Part shown: positions 31,373 through 40,475 of the stretch, in pieces | How positions within the stretch are numbered: the stretch's first letter is position 1 | Layout of the letters: each line of letters starts with the position of its first letter | Program-made: the position numbers and the translations under genes | The notes under the pieces: generated by a model | Told to the model about the DNA's origin: nothing | Databases searched by the model: none | Seen by the model: only the letters and a program-made list of their open reading frames with translations | From: Staphylospora marina | GTDB taxonomy: Bacteria; Bacillota; Bacilli; Thermoactinomycetales; Thermoactinomycetaceae | Assembly (NCBI RefSeq): GCF_003856495.1 | Contig: NZ_CP034118.1 | Coordinates: 290,001-354,000, forward strand | Reading direction: 5' to 3' | Length of the DNA stretch: 64,000 bases

Positions 31373-32827
31373 ATGGAAATTCTGCTCAGACCCATTCCGG
31401 GAGACGTCCGTCCGGAGTCGGTCTTCGTGCATGTCATGAGCCGCCGGCCTTACGCGTTTTGGCTGGACGGCAATCTTCCCGCGGAAGGCCTGGCCCGTTG
31501 GTCGTTTCTCGGCGCGGATCCCCGATTCCTGGTGGAGGTGCGGGACGGAACGACGAGGGTTGTTCACCGTGACCGCAAGGAAATCCTGGACGGAAATCCC
31601 TTTGACGCCATCAAGGACATTTGGAACCGCTTTCGAACTGACGGTGTTTCATACGGAGACATCCCGTTCATCGGGGGGTTTGTCGGTTATTTCGGTTACG
31701 AAATGAACCGATACGCGGAAAGCGTGCCGGCCGGCTTGCCCGATCCCGTCGGAGCGCCGGATTCGTTTTGGATGTTTGCGGATCGCGTGCTCATCTGGGA
31801 TCAAAAGCTTCGAAAAGCGTGGCTGAGTCGGATTCTGCTCGGCGGTGAAGACAGAAAAAGCGCCGAGCGGGACATGGAGCGCGACGTGGAAGCCATTCTC
31901 CGCGCATCCGCCCGTCCGCTCCCCGAAGTGCCCGGCCATTCGCGGGACGATGCATCTGCCGAAGTCGGGATGTTTGCGGGAATGGAAACCAGGGAGACCT
32001 ATCTGGAAAAGATCGCCCGCATCAAGGAGCACATCGCCGCCGGAGACATTTATCAGGCATGTTTCACCCATCCGTTTTCCTGCGTGTTGCATGCGGATCC
32101 TTTTGAACTGTATCGGGTGCTGCGGGCCGTGAACCCTGCTCCGTTTTCCTGTTTTTTGCGCATGGGGGATCTGGCCGTTTGCTCCTCGTCTCCGGAAAGA
32201 TTTTTGAAACTCGGCGCAAACGGACTGTTGGAAACCCGGCCGATCAAAGGGACACGGCGCAGAAGCGGAGATGAAGCCGAAGATCGCGCACGGGCGGAGG
32301 AACTTCGCGCCAGCGTCAAAGACCGGGCGGAGAACGTCATGATCGTCGATTTGGCCCGCCACGACTTGGGCAAAGTCTCCGCAAGCGGAAGCGTCATCGT
32401 TCCCGAGCTGTTCCGAATCGAATCGTACGCCACGGTTCATCAGCTGGTCTCCGTCGTGGAAGGGAAACTGGCGGAAGGGGTCCATCCCGTGGATGCGATC
32501 CGCGCCTCGTTTCCGGGCGGGTCGATGACCGGGGCCCCCAAGATCAGAGCCATGGAGATCCTTCATGAACTGGAGACCGTGAAACGGGGAATCTATTCAG
32601 GCGGATTGGGTTACCTCGACGTGCGCGGGAATTTCGATCTCAGCATGGTGATTCGCACCGTCGTTTGTCGGGAGGATCGCGCCTGGTTCCACGTGGGAGG
32701 CGGCATTGTGGCCGACTCCGATCCGGATGACGAATACCGGGAGTCGCTGGACAAGGCAGCCGCGCTGAAAAGAGCGATCCTGCTGTGCAACCGGCGGGCA
32801 TCATCCATCCCCGAAAATCCGGCGTGA
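31373..32827 (+). CDS. pabB: Aminodeoxychorismate synthase component I
   Basis: 484-aa chorismate-binding enzyme making aminodeoxychorismate for folate. IKEHIAAGDIYQA, CSSSPERFLKL, ETRPIKGTRRR, ENVMIVDLARHDLG and FPGGSMTGAPKIRAMEI are conserved. The closest family is PabB rather than TrpE, judged from the AGDIYQ and PIKGT segments; the two are similar and this is the main alternative. ATG 31373 follows GAGGATGAG. No pabA or pabC is adjacent, so the glutaminase partner must come from elsewhere. Confidence 0.88.
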   Translation: MEILLRPIPGDVRPESVFVHVMSRRPYAFWLDGNLPAEGLARWSFLGADPRFLVEVRDGTTRVVHRDRKEILDGNPFDAIKDIWNRFRTDGVSYGDIPFIGGFVGYFGYEMNRYAESVPAGLPDPVGAPDSFWMFADRVLIWDQKLRKAWLSRILLGGEDRKSAERDMERDVEAILRASARPLPEVPGHSRDDASAEVGMFAGMETRETYLEKIARIKEHIAAGDIYQACFTHPFSCVLHADPFELYRVLRAVNPAPFSCFLRMGDLAVCSSSPERFLKLGANGLLETRPIKGTRRRSGDEAEDRARAEELRASVKDRAENVMIVDLARHDLGKVSASGSVIVPELFRIESYATVHQLVSVVEGKLAEGVHPVDAIRASFPGGSMTGAPKIRAMEILHELETVKRGIYSGGLGYLDVRGNFDLSMVIRTVVCREDRAWFHVGGGIVADSDPDDEYRESLDKAAALKRAILLCNRRASSIPENPA

Positions 32828-32850
32828 TCCCGGATCCGTCCAAGAAAAAA

Positions 32851-32900
32851 CACCGGATTCCGCATGTTCAACGGCGGGCCGGTGCTTTTCATTTTTTTTG
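32851..32900 (+). terminator. Probable terminator after pabB
   Basis: CACCGGATTCCGC (32851-32863) pairs with GGCGGGCCGGTG (about 32873-32884), followed by a T-rich tract. The stem has mismatches. Confidence 0.65.
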
Positions 32901-32991
32901 GGAAAACACGGTTGGAAGTTCCGTTTTCGGTAAAGAATATTGAATAGAAGGAATATTTTGCTTGTGACAACCCCGGAGGGAGGAAATCCGG

Positions 32992-33666
32992 ATGAATCTC
33001 ATGACCGCGGAACGGACGGATGTGCGTCGTGGCCGGTTTTCATGGTTGTTCAGATGTTCGGCGGTGCTTCATGCCGCAGCCGCGCTGCTGGTGCTGTTCG
33101 TCCTCGCCCGCGCGACGGAAGGTTCATGGCTGAAAAGATCCCTTTATCTGGTGAGCCATGAAAACTTGGTCATTCTGTCCTGGGTGAGCTCCCTGTTGTC
33201 GGTGTTGGCGGTGGTCGGGACTTTTGCCGTGTTGGTGTCGACCCTGAACCGGGATTTTCGGTTGATTTTGCAATGGGCCTGGTTGATCGGTCTGATCGGG
33301 GCGGCTGCACTCATTCTGAATCATCTCGCGCACATCTTGCTGTTTCCACCGCTGGTCAGGATGTTGGTCGACGTGCCGCGTCCCGACCTCGTCGTCCACA
33401 TGGAACAGTGGGAACAATTGCTGAGTCCCGTGGTTCAGGTGTTCGCTCCCACCTGTTTTGCCGTCTGCGGACTGATTTTCACCGGTGCCATGTTTCGGAC
33501 GCGTGGCATTTCCGTGCTGCATGCGTGGTGGTCATTGGGCGTGTGGGCGATTCTGCTGCTGGGGGCCTTGTCCGTGTGGTGGTCGGCGGAAGCGGTGGCT
33601 TGGTTTCAGGGGTTCGCCGTCTTCATGTACATCCCTTGGCTCTGGTCGATGGGGGAACGGGTATGA
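32992..33666 (+). CDS. Hypothetical polytopic membrane protein
   Basis: 224 aa with five or six hydrophobic helices. A short basic N-terminus, then helices near residues 18-38, 50-72, 88-112, 140-160, 170-188 and 195-212. A conserved-looking NHLAHILLFPPLVRML segment sits mid-protein. Family not recognised. ATG 32992 follows GGAGGGAGG. Confidence 0.7.
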   Translation: MNLMTAERTDVRRGRFSWLFRCSAVLHAAAALLVLFVLARATEGSWLKRSLYLVSHENLVILSWVSSLLSVLAVVGTFAVLVSTLNRDFRLILQWAWLIGLIGAAALILNHLAHILLFPPLVRMLVDVPRPDLVVHMEQWEQLLSPVVQVFAPTCFAVCGLIFTGAMFRTRGISVLHAWWSLGVWAILLLGALSVWWSAEAVAWFQGFAVFMYIPWLWSMGERV

Positions 33667-33784
33667 GTTCGCATGCGGGGAGAATCGGACACAAATTCGG
33701 TGACATTGAAAAGGAAGTCAAGCTCAGGTAAAATGATAACGCCGAGAGATTGTGAAACTTCCCGCAGTGGAGGAGAATCACCGT

Positions 33785-34222
33785 ATGCGTCTTCGGTCTT
33801 TCCAATTGTCCGATGTCCATTCCGTCATCCAGATTTGGCAGATGACCGCAAATCACGAGCAGGAGAAAGAAACGCTCCGGGTCCTTTCCGAACAGCTCGG
33901 CCGTGACCGTGATCTGGTCATTGTGGCGGAAAACGGCGATGGACGGGTAGTCGGCGCCATTGTGGGCACCATGGACGGAAGCACTGGATTTTTTTATTGT
34001 CTCGCGGTTCATCCGGATTATCAGAGAAAGAAAGTGGGGACCATGCTGGTCAAAGCCTTGGAGGCCCGGTTTGTGCGGAAGGGCGTAAAGAGGATCTGGA
34101 TCACGGTGGACAAAGGAACGGAGAAACTGCTGCCCTTTTATCAATATCTCGGCTACACCAACACCTGCAGCACGCGCTTGGAGAAAGAACTGTTCACGGC
34201 CCTCCGGGATCGTACCGGGTGA
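33785..34222 (+). CDS. GNAT family N-acetyltransferase
   Basis: 145 aa. The acetyl-CoA fold is clear: MRLRSFQLSDVHSVIQIW at the N-terminus, the beta4 segment GFFYCLAVHPDYQRKKVGTMLV with a Q/R-x-x-G/A-like loop, and FYQYLGY near the C-terminus. The acyl acceptor is unknown. ATG 33785 follows GGAGGA. Single gene. Confidence 0.88.
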   Translation: MRLRSFQLSDVHSVIQIWQMTANHEQEKETLRVLSEQLGRDRDLVIVAENGDGRVVGAIVGTMDGSTGFFYCLAVHPDYQRKKVGTMLVKALEARFVRKGVKRIWITVDKGTEKLLPFYQYLGYTNTCSTRLEKELFTALRDRTG

Positions 34223-34410
34223 GGTGTCCGCGTCCGTTGCCTTGTCTTTCCAACCTGCCGGTTTTCGGCAGTTTTTTTTATCCGTCCCCTTTACGCCGGG
34301 GGGAAGTGTCGGGTAGAAAGTGACTTCCAACATTAGAATACGAAATTCTGAATGCGCTTTCAATCCGGAAAGGCGTCGGATTGGAAATTTGTGATGGATT
34401 GTTCATACAC

Positions 34411-34439
34411 TTGACAAGAATCCGCCTGTTGGGCATAAT
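34411..34439 (+). promoter_or_regulatory. Promoter of the proC T-box transcript
   Basis: TTGACA (34411-34416) and CATAAT (34434-34439) with a 17-base spacer, close to sigma-A consensus. Transcription would begin near 34446, upstream of the T-box leader. Confidence 0.8.
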
Positions 34440-34445
34440 GTTTTG

Positions 34446-34790
34446 AAATCAAACGGAACAAACGCCATGACGAGGACCAGTAGGACGGAATCCGGCCGTG
34501 CAGAGAGCGAAATCCGGAGGCTGAAAGATTTCGCCGGTACGGGCTGTCCGAACCCATCCTTCGAGCGGCTGATGAATGAAATCATGCCGGAGCTCCCCGT
34601 TATCGGAGCACGGTCCGGTGGGACCGGCAGAGTCGGGCGCGATCATGCGCCAACAAAGGTGGTACCGCGGAAGAGACGGGATGACAGACCACTCCCGCCC
34701 CGAAGGGCAGGGAAACGTTCCGGGGAGTCCCGACGGTTTGTCGACAAACATCCTCTTTCGTCCTTTACGGACGGAAGAGGTTTTTTTATT
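34446..34790 (+). promoter_or_regulatory. Proline T-box riboswitch leader of proC
   Basis: The conserved T-box AAAGGTGGTACCGCGG lies at 34655-34670. Stem I has the AGTA box (GACCAGTAGG, about 34475-34484), and its 3' side GTCCGAACCCATCC (34546-34559) carries the specifier, CCC (34553-34555) or CCA in the neighbouring register, both proline codons. The terminator is CCTCTTTCGTCC (34752-34763) with GGACGGAAGAGG (34769-34780), then seven Ts. Uncharged tRNA-Pro should favour antitermination and raise ProC when proline is low. Confidence 0.95.
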
Positions 34791-34820
34791 TTCCAAAGAT
34801 GTTTTGCGGAGGGATGCGTC

Positions 34821-35657
34821 ATGTTGAAAGACAAACGGATCGGATTCGTGGGGGCAGGTTCGATGTCCGAAGCCATCGTGGCGGGACTTCTCACGTCCGG
34901 TGAGGTTCGTCCGGAAAACATCTCCCTCTTCAATCGCCAAAACGGCGAGAGAATCCGGACGCTTATCGGGAAATGGAACCTTGAACCGGCCAACATGTCA
35001 CCGGAACGCGTACTTGGTTCGGACGTGGTGATTCTGGCCGTCAAGCCCAAGGACTTGCCGGAAGTGCTCAGACGATGGGGAAGCGGCATCCGGCGGGGGC
35101 AGCTTGTCCTGTCCGTGGCGGCGGGAGTCTCCACGTCATGGATCGAGGCACGCGTCGGAGAGGGAACGGCCGTCATCCGGTGCATGCCCAACACATCCTG
35201 CGCGGTGGGACGGTCGGCGACGGCGCTCGCACCGGGCAGTCATGCCGGCAGGGACGAGATGAATGTGGCCAGGAGGCTGTTTGAGAGCATCGGGGAAGTG
35301 ACCGAAGTGGACGAACGGCTGATGGACGCCGTCACCGGTTTGTCCGGGAGCGGCCCGGCGTATGTTTATTATCTGGCGGAAGCACTCGAATCGGCGGGGA
35401 TCAGCGCGGGGCTGTCGCGGGATGCTGCCCGCCGGCTCACCGTTCAGACGCTGCTGGGAGCCGCGCACATGCTGCGTGAAACGGAAGAACCGGCGGAAAT
35501 GCTTCGCCGGAAAGTGACTTCCCCGGGAGGAACCACCATGGCGGGCCTGGAAGTGCTGGACCGGTACCGGTTCCCGGAAGCGGTTCGGGAAGCGGTTCTT
35601 CGGGCCGCGGAGCGTTCCGTGGAAATGGGACGGCAACTGACCGGCTTCGAGGGATGA
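34821..35657 (+). CDS. proC: Pyrroline-5-carboxylate reductase
   Basis: 278 aa; last step of proline synthesis. N-terminal Rossmann FVGAGSMSEAIV, VKPKDLPEVL, RCMPNTSCAVGRSATA, then LSGSGPAYVYYLAEAL and KVTSPGGTTMAGL. ATG 34821 follows GCGGAGGGA. It is the only gene behind the proline T-box; proBA are not in the window. Terminated by the hairpin at 35765-35797. Confidence 0.97.
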   Translation: MLKDKRIGFVGAGSMSEAIVAGLLTSGEVRPENISLFNRQNGERIRTLIGKWNLEPANMSPERVLGSDVVILAVKPKDLPEVLRRWGSGIRRGQLVLSVAAGVSTSWIEARVGEGTAVIRCMPNTSCAVGRSATALAPGSHAGRDEMNVARRLFESIGEVTEVDERLMDAVTGLSGSGPAYVYYLAEALESAGISAGLSRDAARRLTVQTLLGAAHMLRETEEPAEMLRRKVTSPGGTTMAGLEVLDRYRFPEAVREAVLRAAERSVEMGRQLTGFEG

Positions 35658-35764
35658 TTTTCCAGTCATCCGCGTATTGACAATTCTGTTGGATTGACAC
35701 AAGATAGATTGTTGTCCGGATTGACTTTAAAGCCGTAAAGCACGGAAAGCACGCAAAGAAACCC

Positions 35765-35800
35765 CGGTGATCGCGGGCAGCGATCACCGGATGCTTTTTT
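35765..35800 (+). terminator. Terminator after proC
   Basis: CCGGTGATCGC and GCGATCACCGG form an 11-bp stem around GGGCA, followed by a TTTTTTT tract. The upstream stretch 35729-35760 repeats AAAGCACG-like units and is unexplained. Confidence 0.85.
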
Positions 35801-35883
35801 TCATTTGCTCAATTCAGAATTGGGTTGTTTTATGCTCTGTGAATTTTGGCAATAAATGAAAACGGGCGCTTGAGGTGGTCCGG

Positions 35884-36432
35884 TTGAACCTGAAACAGGG
35901 TGACACCATTCGCATCGAGAGTTTCAAGCATGGAGGAACCTTTCACAGAGCTTGGAAAGAGTCGGTCATACTCCGGCCGGAAGATCCGCTCATTCTGGCC
36001 AACCACGACGCCGAAGTCATCGAAAAGGACGGGAGGGAACGGATCTTTCCCGGACTGGCCGTTTGCCACTTTTCCAGGCGGGACTGGTTTCATACGGTGG
36101 TGCTGTTCGACGGGGAGTATCGATTGAAACAGTACTACTGCAACATCGCTTCTCCCTTTTGGTTGGAAGGAAAAACGCTTCGGTACGTCGATTATGATCT
36201 GGATTTGGTCGCGGAGCCCGATCTGACATTCCGGTGGCTGGATGAAGACGAATTTTCCGCAAACCGCATCCTGTACGGGTATCCGGATGATCTGGTCCGC
36301 AGAATCCATGACGCAAGAAACAGGCTTGAAGAGAGAATCCGCGGAAGGGAGGAGCCGTTCGGTCCCGGGTTCGCTCCATTTTGGTGCAAGCGCTGGTTTG
36401 AATGGACAAACCGGAAAGGAAAGATGGAGTGA
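35884..36432 (+). CDS. DUF402 protein, nucleoside tri/diphosphatase-like (YgaC)
   Basis: 182 aa. IRIESFKHGGTFHR at the N-terminus, YYCNIASPF, YVDYDLDLVAEPDLTFRWLDEDEF and the GPFAP-like EPFGPGFAPFW segment match the YgaC/Ntdp family of Firmicutes, metal-dependent nucleoside tri/diphosphatases. TTG 35884 was preferred because GAGGTGG is five bases upstream and family alignment fits; GTG 35875 is the alternative. Ends 3 bases before the likely lepB start. Confidence 0.88.
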   Translation: MNLKQGDTIRIESFKHGGTFHRAWKESVILRPEDPLILANHDAEVIEKDGRERIFPGLAVCHFSRRDWFHTVVLFDGEYRLKQYYCNIASPFWLEGKTLRYVDYDLDLVAEPDLTFRWLDEDEFSANRILYGYPDDLVRRIHDARNRLEERIRGREEPFGPGFAPFWCKRWFEWTNRKGKME

Positions 36433-36434
36433 AT

Positions 36435-36965
36435 GTGGACATGTTCGGAAAGAGACGCTTTCTGAGGTGGATTGGCACGTTGGTTTCGTTGGTTGCGGCC
36501 GCCTGGCTGATCAATCAGTACGGAGTGGCGATGTCCGTGGTCAGCGGAACATCCATGGCTCCCACCCTCCAGGACGGTGACCGCCTTTTGGTCAACAAGT
36601 TCCGGTTTCTGGTGAAGGAACCCTCGGTGGGAGATGTGATCACCTTCAGGGATCCCTCCGACCAAAACCGCTTTCTCGTCAAACGGGTGATCGGAGTGGG
36701 AGGAGATGTGATCGAAATCCGTGGAGGAGTCGTGTACCGAAACGGGATCCCCGTCCGGGAAACCTACACGTCCTCGCCGGTGGAAGGAGATGATCACGGG
36801 CCGGTGAAGGTGAAGCCCGGAACGGTCTTCGTTTTGGGAGACAATCGTCAGCTCCATGCGTCCCGGGACAGCCGGTATGAAAGTGTCGGGCTGGTACCGG
36901 TGAACCTGATCGACGGCAAGGTGGAATGGATTTTGTGGAGACCTTCTTTGGCGGCATCTTTGTAG
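36435..36965 (+). CDS. lepB: Signal peptidase I
   Basis: 176-aa type I signal peptidase of the Gram-positive (SipS) kind. One N-terminal membrane helix (about 12-30), catalytic Ser40 in SGTSMAPTL, catalytic Lys83 in FLVKRVIG, and VLGDNRQLHASRDSR, the C-terminal box. It cleaves signal peptides outside the membrane. The start could be GTG 36435 or ATG 36441; GGAG spacing favours the first. Probably cotranscribed with the YgaC-like gene. Confidence 0.95.
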   Translation: MDMFGKRRFLRWIGTLVSLVAAAWLINQYGVAMSVVSGTSMAPTLQDGDRLLVNKFRFLVKEPSVGDVITFRDPSDQNRFLVKRVIGVGGDVIEIRGGVVYRNGIPVRETYTSSPVEGDDHGPVKVKPGTVFVLGDNRQLHASRDSRYESVGLVPVNLIDGKVEWILWRPSLAASL

Positions 36966-37181
36966 ATTTCAAGGCGCAGAAAACAATTTGAAATAGGTAT
37001 AAAAGTCGAAAATTGTTCACAGAATGAGAATTGCGCATCCGTACAAATGCCGCATAATAGGAAAGTGTTTGACCTTTCCCGCGCGTCAATTCTGCGGACA
37101 AGTGGTCCGGTCTTTTTTCCCGGGCTGCCCCGTCACATACAAAAAACGTTTTTCACGATGAAAACCGGGAGGTATTTTGTC

Positions 37182-37961
37182 ATGGACCTGCTCACAAAAA
37201 CCAGGAGAATCTCAAAAATCCTGCAAAAGAACGTCGGTCACCATCTGGTGGACTTCGACGAAGTGGCACATGCCCTGTGCGACATCATCGGTGCCAACGT
37301 GTACATCGTCGGCCCGGAAGGGAAGCTTCTGGGACTTGCCATCAACCACGAAGTGGAAAATGAGCGCATGCAGCAGTATCTGCGGGAGCGTCAATTCCCG
37401 AGCGAATACGCCAAACTGCTGATGGATGCGGACAAACCGATGACCAACATCGGCGTGGACAGCCCGTACACCGCTTATCCGACGGAAATGAAGGACATGT
37501 TCCGCCAAGGATATACCACGTTGGTGCCGATCATCGGCGGCGGCGATCATCTCGGAACGTTGGTGCTTTCCCGGCTGAACAACCAGTTTGAAGAGGATGA
37601 CCTGGTGCTCGCGGAGTACGGGGCCACCGTCGTCGGAATGGAAATTCTGCGCGAGAGGGCCGGACAGATCGAAGATGAAGCGCGGAGCCGGGCGGTCGTG
37701 CAACTGGCGATCAACTCGCTCTCTTTCAGCGAATTGGAAGCCGCCGAGCACATCTTCAATGAGCTGGACGGCACGGAAGGGCTGCTGGTTGCCAGCAAGA
37801 TCGCCGATCGCGTGGGGATCACCCGCTCCGTCATCGTCAACGCGCTTCGCAAACTGGAGAGCGCCGGTGTGGTGGAGTCCCGCTCTCTCGGCATGAAGGG
37901 AACCTACATCAAAATCCTCAACAACAAACTGCTCCCCGCATTGGAAAAAGCACGTCACTGA
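37182..37961 (+). CDS. codY: GTP-sensing transcriptional repressor CodY
   Basis: 259-aa global regulator responding to GTP and branched-chain amino acids. GAF-type N-terminal domain starting [16 protein letters not shown] with the family-typical [18 protein letters not shown], and C-terminal winged helix with [27 protein letters not shown]. The length is exactly that of CodY. ATG 37182 follows GGGAGG at 8 bases. It stands alone here rather than behind clpQY. Confidence 0.98.
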   Translation: MDLLTKTRRISKILQKNVGHHLVDFDEVAHALCDIIGANVYIVGPEGKLLGLAINHEVENERMQQYLRERQFPSEYAKLLMDADKPMTNIGVDSPYTAYPTEMKDMFRQGYTTLVPIIGGGDHLGTLVLSRLNNQFEEDDLVLAEYGATVVGMEILRERAGQIEDEARSRAVVQLAINSLSFSELEAAEHIFNELDGTEGLLVASKIADRVGITRSVIVNALRKLESAGVVESRSLGMKGTYIKILNNKLLPALEKARH

Positions 37962-37968
37962 GAAGACA

Positions 37969-38000
37969 AGCCCCGGAGTCCTTTCGGGGCTCTATTTTTA
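37969..38000 (+). terminator. Terminator of codY
   Basis: AGCCCCG (37969-37975) and CGGGGCT (37985-37991), then CTATTTTTA. It lies eight bases after the codY stop. Confidence 0.8.
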
Positions 38001-38004
38001 GGGA

Positions 38005-38019
38005 AAATTCATGAAAATT
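38005..38019 (+). promoter_or_regulatory. Possible CodY box
   Basis: AAATTCATGAAAATT agrees with the CodY consensus AATTTTCWGAAAATT at 12 of 15 positions. It lies between the codY terminator and the ABC exporter gene, so CodY could control that gene. Short AT-rich sites like this also occur by chance. Confidence 0.35.
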
Positions 38020-38157
38020 GGCATGATTGGGATGGTTCGCTTATTGAGGCGTTTCAGGGTCTGGTGTATAATTTCTGTACTTCTCCTCCGCTTCTTCCCG
38101 ATTTTGCTATAATGTTCTTTGACAAGAGGAGTTTTCAGGGCGGAGGGATTGCGGCGG

Positions 38158-39966
38158 ATGAACAGTGTACGGCGTTACCTTCTGTTTGTGAAGCCTTACG
38201 GTAAACAAATCGCGGCCACCATGGCGGTGGGAATCCTGAAATTCGGCATCCCGCTCCTTTTGCCCCTGTTGTTGAAATACGTGGTGGACGAACTCCTCCT
38301 TTCTCCCCTGTCGCCGGATGAAAAACTCCGGAAACTGGGCATGGTGATCATCGGTACCCTGTTCCTGTTCACCGTGGTGCGGCTGCCTGTCGAGTACTGG
38401 CGCCAGTACTTTGCGCAATGGACGGCGAGCCGCGTTCTTTTTGACCTCAGAAACCGGCTGTTTGATCACATCCAGAAATTATCCCTCAGGTATTACCAAA
38501 ACCAGAAAGCGGGACAGATCATCTCCAGGGTGATCAACGACGTGGAACAGACCAAAGAGTTCGTGATCACCGGGATGATGAACATCTGGCTGGATTTCAC
38601 CACGCTGGCGATCGCCGTCGGTGCGATGCTCTGGCTGGATCCGTGGATGACGCTGGTTTCACTCGCGATTTTCCCCCTGTATGCCGTTTGTGTGAAATAT
38701 TTCTTCAAGAACATGCGTCGTTCCACAGGGGAACGTTCGCAGGCTCTGGCCGAACTCCAGGGCCATCTCCATGAACGGGTGCAAGGCATCGCCGTCATCC
38801 GGGCATTCCGTCTCGAGGAGCATGAACAGCAACAATTCGAAACGCGCAACCGTCATTTTCTTGACAAGGCCGTCGCCCATACCCGCTGGGTGGCCAGAAC
38901 GTTTGCCGCCATCAACACCATCACCGATCTCGCTCCCATCATCGTCATTTCCGTCTCCGCCTGGCTCGTGATCAGCGGCGATCTGACCATCGGGGAAATG
39001 ACCGCGTTTTACGGGTACATGGGTCTCATCTATAATCCGGTTCGCCGCCTCGTCAATGCTTCCACCACGCTCACCCAGGCATTGGCTTCCATGGACCGCG
39101 TGTTTGAATTTCTGGACGAAGCCCATGAGATCACCGATCGTCCGGATGCCAGGGACATTTCCAAAGTACGTGGACACATTCGTCTGGAACGGGTGAAATT
39201 TCGCTATCATGCGGAGCAGGATTGGATCTTGAACGGGGTGAACCTCGAAGTTCTTCCCGGACAGACGGTGGCGCTGGTCGGACCGAGCGGGGGCGGAAAA
39301 TCCAGCATCATATCGCTGATCCCGCGATTTTTCGACGTCGCGGAAGGAAGCGTTCGTCTCGACGGCATCGATGTCCGGGATTTCACCCAAGCCTCCCTCA
39401 GGGAGAAGATCGGATTGGTCATGCAGGAACCCGTCCTCTTCAGCGGGACCGTGGAGGACAACATCCGGATGGGCAAGATCGATGCCACGATGGAAGAAAT
39501 CATCGAAGCGGCCAAGGCGGCGGGAGCCCATGAATTCATCGGGGGACTGCCCGACGGATACCGGACGGAGATCGGAGAGCGCGGAGTGAAGCTCTCGGGA
39601 GGCCAGAAACAGCGCATTGCGCTTGCGAGGGTGTTTCTCAAGAATCCTCCGGTGTTGATCCTGGATGAAGCCACTTCCGCCCTGGATCTGAAGACGGAAA
39701 AGTGGGTACAGGAGTCCCTGGACCGGCTTTCCGAGGGCAGAACCACGATCATCGTCGCCCACCGTCTTTCCACCATCACGCATGCGGATCGCATTTTCGT
39801 GATCAACAACGGAATCGTGGTCGAACAGGGGACTCATGAAGAACTGATGGACATGGGCGGGTTGTATCATGAGCTGTACACCGTTCAAAATCTGGAAAAT
39901 CTTCGCGAAGAAGCCGGGGATCCCGGTTTGGGTGCCCTTTCATTGACGGAGGGAAAACATGCATAA
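38158..39966 (+). CDS. ABC transporter, fused permease and ATP-binding (exporter type)
   Basis: 602 aa, half-exporter of the MsbA/MdlB/LmrA kind working as a dimer. Six membrane helices in residues 15-300 (QKLSLRYYQNQKAGQIISRVINDVEQ coupling region), then ATPase with Walker A GPSGGGKSS, Q-loop MQEPVLFSG, signature LSGGQKQR, Walker B VLILDEATSALD and H-loop VAHRLST. Substrate unknown. ATG 38158 follows GGAGGGA; an upstream TTG was rejected. Its end overlaps the next gene by 8 bases. Confidence 0.93.
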   Translation: MNSVRRYLLFVKPYGKQIAATMAVGILKFGIPLLLPLLLKYVVDELLLSPLSPDEKLRKLGMVIIGTLFLFTVVRLPVEYWRQYFAQWTASRVLFDLRNRLFDHIQKLSLRYYQNQKAGQIISRVINDVEQTKEFVITGMMNIWLDFTTLAIAVGAMLWLDPWMTLVSLAIFPLYAVCVKYFFKNMRRSTGERSQALAELQGHLHERVQGIAVIRAFRLEEHEQQQFETRNRHFLDKAVAHTRWVARTFAAINTITDLAPIIVISVSAWLVISGDLTIGEMTAFYGYMGLIYNPVRRLVNASTTLTQALASMDRVFEFLDEAHEITDRPDARDISKVRGHIRLERVKFRYHAEQDWILNGVNLEVLPGQTVALVGPSGGGKSSIISLIPRFFDVAEGSVRLDGIDVRDFTQASLREKIGLVMQEPVLFSGTVEDNIRMGKIDATMEEIIEAAKAAGAHEFIGGLPDGYRTEIGERGVKLSGGQKQRIALARVFLKNPPVLILDEATSALDLKTEKWVQESLDRLSEGRTTIIVAHRLSTITHADRIFVINNGIVVEQGTHEELMDMGGLYHELYTVQNLENLREEAGDPGLGALSLTEGKHA

Positions 39967-40396
39967 AACATACCGGGTTCAATATGAGTGGGATATCGTG
40001 CACATCCGGAGCGAGGCCCGCGAAATCGCAAGAATGATGGGCTTTGACGAAGTGGATCAGGCGAGGATCGTTCAAGCGATTTCAGAGCTGGGCCGCAATG
40101 TGATCCATCATGCCGAAGAAGGGGAGATCACCCTTTCCGAGGCGGAAGAAAACGGGCAGCGCGGCATCCGGATCCGGGTTCGGGACACGGGACCGGGGAT
40201 GCCCAACCTGCAGGATTGGAAACAGGGGACGGGTCAATCCGTCGGCGAGACCGGGGGCCTCAAGTCGGTGGACATGCTGATGGATGAAATGCGGCAGATT
40301 CCCGTTGACTCCGGAACGTGCGTGGAAGCGATCAAGTGGTTGAAACATGCGGATGTGGAAAATGAGTCCACGGTCCGCCCTCAGCGTCAATCGTGA
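39959..40396 (+). CDS. RsbT-like serine kinase/anti-sigma ATPase
   Basis: 145-aa GHKL ATPase. N-box ISELGRNVIHHAEEGEI, G1 VRDTGPGMP, and a GETGGLKSVDMLMDE segment in place of the usual G2 loop resemble RsbT/SpoIIAB-type switch kinases that phosphorylate STAS partners. No STAS or phosphatase gene is adjacent, unlike the stressosome operons. Start ATG 39959 lies in the ABC gene's last codons, after GGAGGG, so the two are translationally coupled; the functional link is unclear. Confidence 0.85.
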   Translation: MHKTYRVQYEWDIVHIRSEAREIARMMGFDEVDQARIVQAISELGRNVIHHAEEGEITLSEAEENGQRGIRIRVRDTGPGMPNLQDWKQGTGQSVGETGGLKSVDMLMDEMRQIPVDSGTCVEAIKWLKHADVENESTVRPQRQS

Positions 40397-40444
40397 GGAT
40401 GGCCGGTCGCCGACGTGATCCGGCGGGCTTCACGGACAATCCCG

Positions 40445-40475
40445 GCCGCCCCCCGTGGGGCGGCTTTTTTTTGTT
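40445..40475 (+). terminator. Intrinsic terminator
   Basis: GCCGCCCC and GGGGCGGC pair around CCGT, followed by eight Ts. Ends the ABC exporter-RsbT-like operon. Confidence 0.88.

Noticed and set aside
35720-35800. c-di-GMP-I (GEMM) riboswitch in the proC downstream region
   Set aside because: GCACGCAAAG resembles part of the GEMM core, but the other conserved segments and the tetraloop-receptor pair are missing and no gene is suitably placed.
37005-37045. CodY autoregulation site upstream of codY
   Set aside because: AAAATTGTTCACAGAATGAG has A/T-rich halves but too many mismatches to the CodY consensus to list.
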